Of a DNA stretch of 64,000 bases, positions 58,258-64,000 are shown piece by piece. Location: the NCBI GenBank assembly GCA_014904845.1, contig MU119247.1, positions 1 to 64,000 on the forward strand. The letters are read 5' to 3'. This stretch comes from Acephala macrosclerotiorum (lineage: Eukaryota; Ascomycota; Leotiomycetes; Helotiales; Mollisiaceae). A program made the translations under genes and the position numbers. The notes under the pieces are model-generated. The model saw only the letters and a list, made by a program, of their open reading frames with translations, was not told where the DNA came from and searched no databases. Position 1 is the first letter of the stretch. Every line of letters begins with the position of its first letter.

Positions 58258-59622
58258 TCTGTCTTCGCGTAGTGGGATAGGATGTGATAGGAGGATATAC
58301 CAAGGGTGCGCATGCATGAGAGGAGTTCAAGATTGTCGTTTCTGTATCGTGCATTAGAACTTACCGCTCATATCAAAAGCGCATGATCTTTGTCGTCAAT
58401 CATTAGATTTTTCTTAATTCTGTATAGTTCCATTCACTTCTCGTATCATTTCAGTGTCCTAGTTTCCCTCTTTTCTTCTTTGCACGCACTTCACATTGTC
58501 CGGAAGTATGTCGTACTTAGTATTGCACTTCCACCCAAAGGTCTGAGTCTGTTTCATCTCTTCGGTCTTCTGGTATGATTCTGGGTAGCTCTCGCAATCC
58601 CTCCACCTCTCCTCAAGCTGGGGCTGCAGGTTTCCCTATCACTTATATAGATATAGTCCCTAGGTGATGAATCGCAGCTAGTTCACCTTTTCGGAAAGAA
58701 ATAGCAAGGCTACTCTCAAGATATCAATATTGAGGAAGGTACCGGAGAAGGCGAGACTGGGTAGGAACATGGGAAAGTTTCAAGTATGGGTTCCGGGACT
58801 AGAAAGGAAGCCGGGACTCAGTTTATTCTTTGAACGCTCATTTCTTCATTCGCAAAGCAACATCCACCTTCGATCATCAGGCATGAATATCTTAAGTCGC
58901 GTTAGAAGCATCGTTCTATCTGAAGTACAACACCCACAATCATCTCCTGTAAGGCGCCATCTCATTCTCCCACCTTCTTACCCCAAGCCTCTCTCCCACT
59001 CAGCTCCAGTTTTAGAATCCCATCTACTTGGTATTTATAATGGCCATCTACACTGTCTGCATGGGATGCCGAGCTAGGTTTGCGAGCTGTCTCGGGCTGC
59101 CATGCAGGAGAGGCAGTAGGGTGCGAGCCAGCGGCAATTTTGGGGGAAATCCCTTACTTGCATGAGATCCGGTAGCAGATAGGAGCGGTCCCTTGTTGAG
59201 GACTTGGGAGTTGCTTGGTGTTATTTTTATTGTTTTAGTGATGTCTGAAGAGGTCTTGTGATTTTGAAAGGATGCGAAAATTTGTTCTGGGCGGAGACAT
59301 GAAGAGTGGTAGGGTAAGGCTTTTCTTGGGATTATAAAGACTGGTTTTCACGAGGTGATTCAAGTTTTTTTTTTTTTTTGGAAAGGAGAATAATCACTTC
59401 GTTCCTCAATTTAGGAATTCACTCACATGGGAAATGATGCTATGAATCGCTTTGTTGAAGCGACCTTGCTTTTAGATCCAGTGTACACATATTACCAGAC
59501 GCGAAGTCCATGAGCATCGTCGGCTTTGTAATACATTGAGTCAACTCCAGGCTCAGTATATTTCCATACTCCACGTCATCTATCTCGACTATCAATCGAC
59601 TTTGTCTGCTGTGCATAGGCCC
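58258..59622. other. intergenic, no gene seen
   Basis: 3' flank of the nitrate transporter, then sequence without convincing frames. A run of about 15 T occurs near 59365-59379. Confidence 0.45.
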
Positions 59623-59883
59623 TTAGTGCTGCCTTTTTGACTTGATAGGCGCATCTGGCTTCCATAGAGGCCACTCTAAACTCTTGATCCAACCATTCCC
59701 CTTTTGCTTCATGAACCACTCCGCTCGGTAGGTTGGCCATAGACACTTGGCACATAGTGATGAATTGCCGTGGAGTCCGTAAGTCCGCCATGGCTCCTTA
59801 CACTTCAAGCAATATGGATCACCGGCTTCATAGTTCCAGGGGATACTTGTAAATAGATTAGCGTCGGGTGGTATGGGATCCAT
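59623..59883 (-). CDS. small CxxC-type protein (86 aa), tentative
   Basis: A minus-strand frame from MDPIPPDANLFTSIPWN to KSKRQH. It has two CxxC pairs (CLKCKEPW and CAKCLWP) 15 residues apart, a zinc-ribbon-like arrangement, plus many Trp residues. There is no family match I can name. The frame after its stop also reads protein-like (KKAALRAYAQQTKSIDSRD), so the gene may be longer and frameshifted. It may be a small functional gene or a relic. Confidence 0.35.
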   Translation of the reverse strand: MDPIPPDANLFTSIPWNYEAGDPYCLKCKEPWRTYGLHGNSSLCAKCLWPTYRAEWFMKQKGNGWIKSLEWPLWKPDAPIKSKRQH

Positions 59884-61968
59884 GTTGGTAAGGTAGTCTG
59901 GTTTGAAGTTGCTGGGTGATGAAGGCTATAAGTCAATAACTGGCTTTAGATTTCGATTCTGGAGCACTTCCGCGTCTTCTTCTTCTTCTGGGGGTTCGAA
60001 GAGTCTGACTAAAATGTTTGAGGTCGCTTGAGGAAGAAAATAGACTAGCGGGCTCAGTAGGCTCTTATAGAAAGTTGGAGACTTGATGATTAACTTTAGA
60101 AATACCCGATTATTGTAATATTGTAACATTTTCTCATTACAAACTAGTTCCTAATAATATCTTCCAGATGTTTATTGATGTCGAGGGCATGCATAATTGA
60201 ACGAATCCGAAATTACCTTAAAAACTTTGAATCCTTTCGAGATAATCCTGGGCAGTGTAAGCTCACTTTCTTTACATACAAGGATGAAGTTAGAGCCTTG
60301 GAGCATTAGTTCCTGGCTTCACCCCCAAAGACTAGATAGCTAAGCTTGTTTCGATACAGCGTCGCGTGAGTCATACCTATTAGACCTACTAGTATTCTTT
60401 GGCCACAACATGTCTAGGAAAAGCTGCACTTGTGTGATTATGTTTATAATATTCTTTATAACTCCTTTTTGGACTTTCCAAGTTCTGGACCTGTCGTGCT
60501 TCTTGCGATGGCTAACCCGAAACTTGGGAAAGGGAGGTACGCGAGATGCTTCCCAACAATACTGGAGCATGCAGTAAGAATGCTATCAAATGAAACGAAA
60601 CTTGAAGGAACGACAAAGCGCCCACTTTTAATTATCTATGTAACACCAGTGAAGCAAGGTTGTCTTTAATATTGCGATATTGAGAGGTGTTTAAACCACA
60701 TGTGTGTATAGTTAAATGGGGTTTACGCTATGTACCACCCCAACTACAACACCAAAAAAGCAGAACCCGCAGATTGTTCTAGTATTGCAGACATTCTCAC
60801 GATATTACACTTTTCTTCACATTCTGTTGTAGATTCTTAGGACACCAGACATTGAGAATAATATATCGGGAAAACAAAAAACAAGAATCAAATCTCAAGG
60901 GTAAACAACGACTTTCAAAATCAATCATACAACGAAAATATCTCGCCGGGTTCACTAAGAGCGCACTAAAACCCAAGAACCAGTAAGTCGAACTACCAGT
61001 TCAAGCATCAAATATTTCAAACTCAGTGTACTTTAATCTTTTTCTGACTCCAAGCGATTTGACGACACTGACACATACAAACACCGCCAAAATTTCATTC
61101 AGCAACACTCCCCACAAATTCTTCTGTCTCCCACTCAATGGAAAAGAAAGGAAGTCGGGTGCTACTGACATCTCAAAGACAACGACTTGATTCGCAGTAA
61201 GAGGGAAATTCAGATTGGGAGTGGGATCCTGTGGGAAGGAGGGGAAGAAGATAAGAATGAAGGAGGGTAGGAGATCCACGTGACCAAGAGCATCGACGGT
61301 TTATTGCAACATCAAGGTAACAGACAACAACACTATCGGTATACCATAGGCCATCTGTGCCCCTTAACTCCGAAGCGAGCCCCTAAAATTAGCGAGGTCG
61401 GAGTACGACACGTCGAGTGATATCTTGAGCTTCATAAGTAGCTTTAAAAGGCGATGTCCTTCAGCATCGAGGAATATGCCGAGGTACGAAACATGATTGC
61501 TTGTTGTTCCAATATGCAGCGAGCGTCCGGGCTACCTGATCTGGACTAGAAGGACTTGATGAATTGTTGCCTGAGGACAAGATGCGGGACGCCGCACTAT
61601 CAACTGCCGAAGTTGATAGCGGCACAGCGGCGGTTACGTCTCAAAATAGAACTACTCTTAAAAAGAATTGTTCAATCCTTTTCTTCACTTTCCAGCTTCA
61701 ATTCGTGGTCTGGCGAGAGCATTGTACAAAGGTCCAACGACAGACGAGGCACTCCAACCACATTCAAGCACGTGTTGGAATCTCCATCATTGGCAATTTT
61801 CATGATCTCGCTTCAGGTCGTGTAGCAAGCATCGTGATTGGCTGTCTCGACATCCCGTCCAGCCTACGGCGATCGTGTAATTAGCACAGGTCGCTATTCG
61901 GCAAGCAAGAATTGCCCCATGACCCGAGACATTCAGATTCTAATATATTAAATACGGTAACCAGACGG
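59884..61968. other. intergenic, no gene supported
   Basis: Includes a minus frame at 59926-60129 with an acidic run (EPPEEEEDAE), and plus frames at 61556-61884. None resembles a known family. Confidence 0.4.
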
Positions 61969-63622
61969 ATGGAAACCAATCAAGATATCATAAATGACCC
62001 TCCCCTGAGAAAGGGTGGCCTAAGAGTGCGGCGCTATAAACCTCACTCTAAACGTGGCTGCAATACTTGCAAGTAAAGATCTTCCTTCCCCCACGGAAGC
62101 TATGGCTGATGGCATAATGACAGGGTCCGACGAGTCAAATGTGGAGAGGAGCGCCCCTCCTGTTTGCGTTGCACAAGCACGGGGCGGAAATGCGACGGTT
62201 ATTTCTACGGGTCCAATTCTAGATCTCAATTCACAACCTCAGCAACCATTTCACCACCCAATAGAAATCCCACCTTGACGGTCGCCCATGCCCAAACGCC
62301 CACTATAACCCCTCTTCCGCCTGCGCAGCTCTTCGGTAACGGGCAAGAACATCGTTCGTTCGCCTTCTTCCGAGACTTCTCCTGCCGTCGGCTGGCGTAC
62401 AGTTACCCTTCCAAATTTTGGGAGCAAATTCTCTTTCAGGCTTGTCACAATGAGCCAGCAGTCCGACACGCGACTATTGCACTGGGTGCCCTGCATGAAC
62501 GCTTCGTGCTTGGGAATAAAGGTTTACCAGACATGCAGCAACTGGACAACATCTCTGGCACATTTCCGTTAGAGCAGTACACCAAAGCGCTTCGAATGTT
62601 GGCATCCAGGCTCCAAGACACATCCACGGAGGTGGTCTTAATGGCGAGCATTCTCTTCAGTTATTTTGAGGTACGTATTTCGGTCATATCCTATATTCAG
62701 AAAGCTCATTGTTGTACAGAGCATCCGTGGCCATCACGCTTCGGTCGCGTCTCATATAATCAATGCCGTGAAGATCATTGCAGAACTTAAATGCGCACCG
62801 AACTCGAAGCAAAATCCGCCACTCTCAATTTCGCCGATATCATACATGGCCCTTCGGGATCTTTCGCTTCTTTTCGTTCGACTAGACGTCACTGACACGG
62901 AGTTCAGAGCAATGAGTACCTTTCAAAACGATTTCTCGGACGCAGAAGGAATAAATACAGCGATCAGGAAGAAAGACTCGCTGCTTAGATTCGAGACGTT
63001 GGAACAAGCTCGAGGAGCATTACACAACATTCGAATTGTAGCTCCTCGAGCTGCAGCCAGCTCGTTGGAATATCCTTACACCTTCCAACCAGAGCTCTAC
63101 GCATCGTCAGCAGAATTCTCGACTAGTGTGAAGCTTCGCCAGTATAGCAAAGCACTTGACTGCTTTGCTCGGATCAACATCAAGAGGTTGAACAAGGTGG
63201 AGCAAGAAGAGATCTATCATCTCAAGATGCAAGCGATGTTGGTCGGCATGAACTTGACGACTAGTATAGGAACAGCTCTGCAGGATGATTGTGGAGTATT
63301 GTGGTTTCGATGGACATTCAAGTGCAAAGAAATTATAGCCCGTGCAGAGTTGGTCGTCCAGTCCCCAAATGACGAAAATCAACCGCAAGTTATTGGTATC
63401 GACAAAGGAATTATCTGGCCCTTGTGTTTTGCGGCAATCAGGTGTCGTAAGAGCGAGTTGGGATCTAGAGCGATTGAACTCCTTCGAATTGAAGAAAGAC
63501 AGGAAGGTATTTGGAATAGCTTCCAAGCCGCGAATGCCGTGGAGGCACTGTTACAGAGTGGAGAACCAGGTCTGGAATCGCTCGCAGAAGCCGAAGCCGT
63601 TCGACCCAAGTCACAGCCTTAG
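61969..63622 (+). CDS. Zn(II)2Cys6 fungal transcription factor (517 aa)
   Basis: Exons 61969-62072, 62124-62670 and 62720-63622 give an exact 517-residue protein, starting METNQDIINDPPLRKGG. The cluster spans intron 1: CNTCKVRRVKCGEE, then CLRCTSTGRKCDGY, spacing C-x2-C-x6-C-x6-C-x2-C-x6-C, preceded by basic KPHSKRG. Next come a Pro/Thr-rich linker and the typical block FFRDFSCRRLAYSYPSKFWE, then QACHNEPAVRHATIALGALH, as in the large group of uncharacterised Zn(II)2Cys6 proteins related to sterol and secondary-metabolism regulators. The C-terminal part is helical and ends AEAVRPKSQP. No target gene is obvious nearby. Confidence 0.88.
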
Positions 63623-64000
63623 CAATACCATCATCATAACGTACTGTGACGATCGAGATCTCGTGTGTGTGCACCTGAGCAAAGGCAACAGCCTTCGTTG
63701 GGTATCGCGATGCCCGAGGATGCGGAAATAAGAATGCGAAGTCCGATGGGTCTCATAGTGTCGGAAGATGCAAAAGTGGGATTTCACCGGGTCGTGTCCA
63801 CTAACAGATTTCTCGACAGCTCAGTCTCATGCGCAACATCCATAGATTCTTTCTGTCATCATATCATATTCACGAATGATAACCTGAGTTAAGCAGGAAT
63901 CCAACGACATCTCACTTTTTGACCAAAAGCTGGTCCCTTCTGACTTCTTGGCGCCTCAGTGCACGAAAATTGTGCAAACACATCTCCCATGCCTCATCTG
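63623..64000. other. 3' flank, no gene seen
   Basis: A short plus frame at 63665-63892 is not convincing. The window ends here. Confidence 0.45.

Overview
The window looks like an accessory, repeat-rich chromosomal region of a filamentous ascomycete (Pezizomycotina). The evidence is short GT-AG introns of about 45-60 nt, Zn(II)2Cys6 regulators, F-box, HET and Clr5 families, a CrnA-type nitrate transporter, and AT-rich blocks that look like saturated repeat-induced point mutation (RIP). The species cannot be named from the sequence. Nothing bacterial, no CRISPR array and no tRNA or rRNA gene was seen.

Layout. 1-3830 is an extremely AT-rich island with almost no C outside CpG. 4.5-5.1 kb holds a weak relic. 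5.2-11.5 kb is a 9-exon gene for a 1925-residue HATPase/NO VEIN-type protein. 11.9-17.6 kb holds relics of allorecognition-type genes (a STAND/NLR N-terminal fragment and a HET gene), an F-box gene interrupted by one TGA, an AT-rich element with candidate terminal inverted repeats, and micro- and minisatellites. 17.6-23.5 kb is gene-poor, with one small acidic protein gene and a decayed ECM33-like wall-protein gene.

The most striking block is 23.8-32.7 kb. Three Ca2+/H+ exchanger (CAX) paralogues share an intron pattern and a second exon of exactly 84 nt. They are flanked on both sides by outward-facing relics of PMC1-type Ca2+-ATPases that run into RIP-like AT-rich DNA. The middle CAX copy has lost a core acidic residue.

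32.7-40 kb holds another NLR N-terminal relic, a SnoaL/NTF2-like gene, a P450 relic and a conserved fungal gene of unknown function. 41.9-48.4 kb holds an alpha/beta-hydrolase pseudogene, an intact Zn(II)2Cys6 regulator and an MFS-transporter pseudogene. Together with the P450 relic these could be the remains of a small metabolic cluster. 49.6-51.4 kb is a Clr5-domain gene, and 52.0-52.5 kb is a mariner-like MITE. 56.6-58.3 kb is an intact nitrate transporter gene with a NirA-type site upstream. 62.0-63.6 kb is a second Zn(II)2Cys6 regulator.

Genes I judge intact after splicing, each giving an exact open frame: the NO VEIN-like gene, three CAX genes, the NTF2-like gene, the 532-aa unknown, two Zn(II)2Cys6 regulators, the Clr5 gene, the nitrate transporter and a 175-aa acidic protein. 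About ten other loci are broken. Exon coordinates were worked out by hand from splice consensus and frame.
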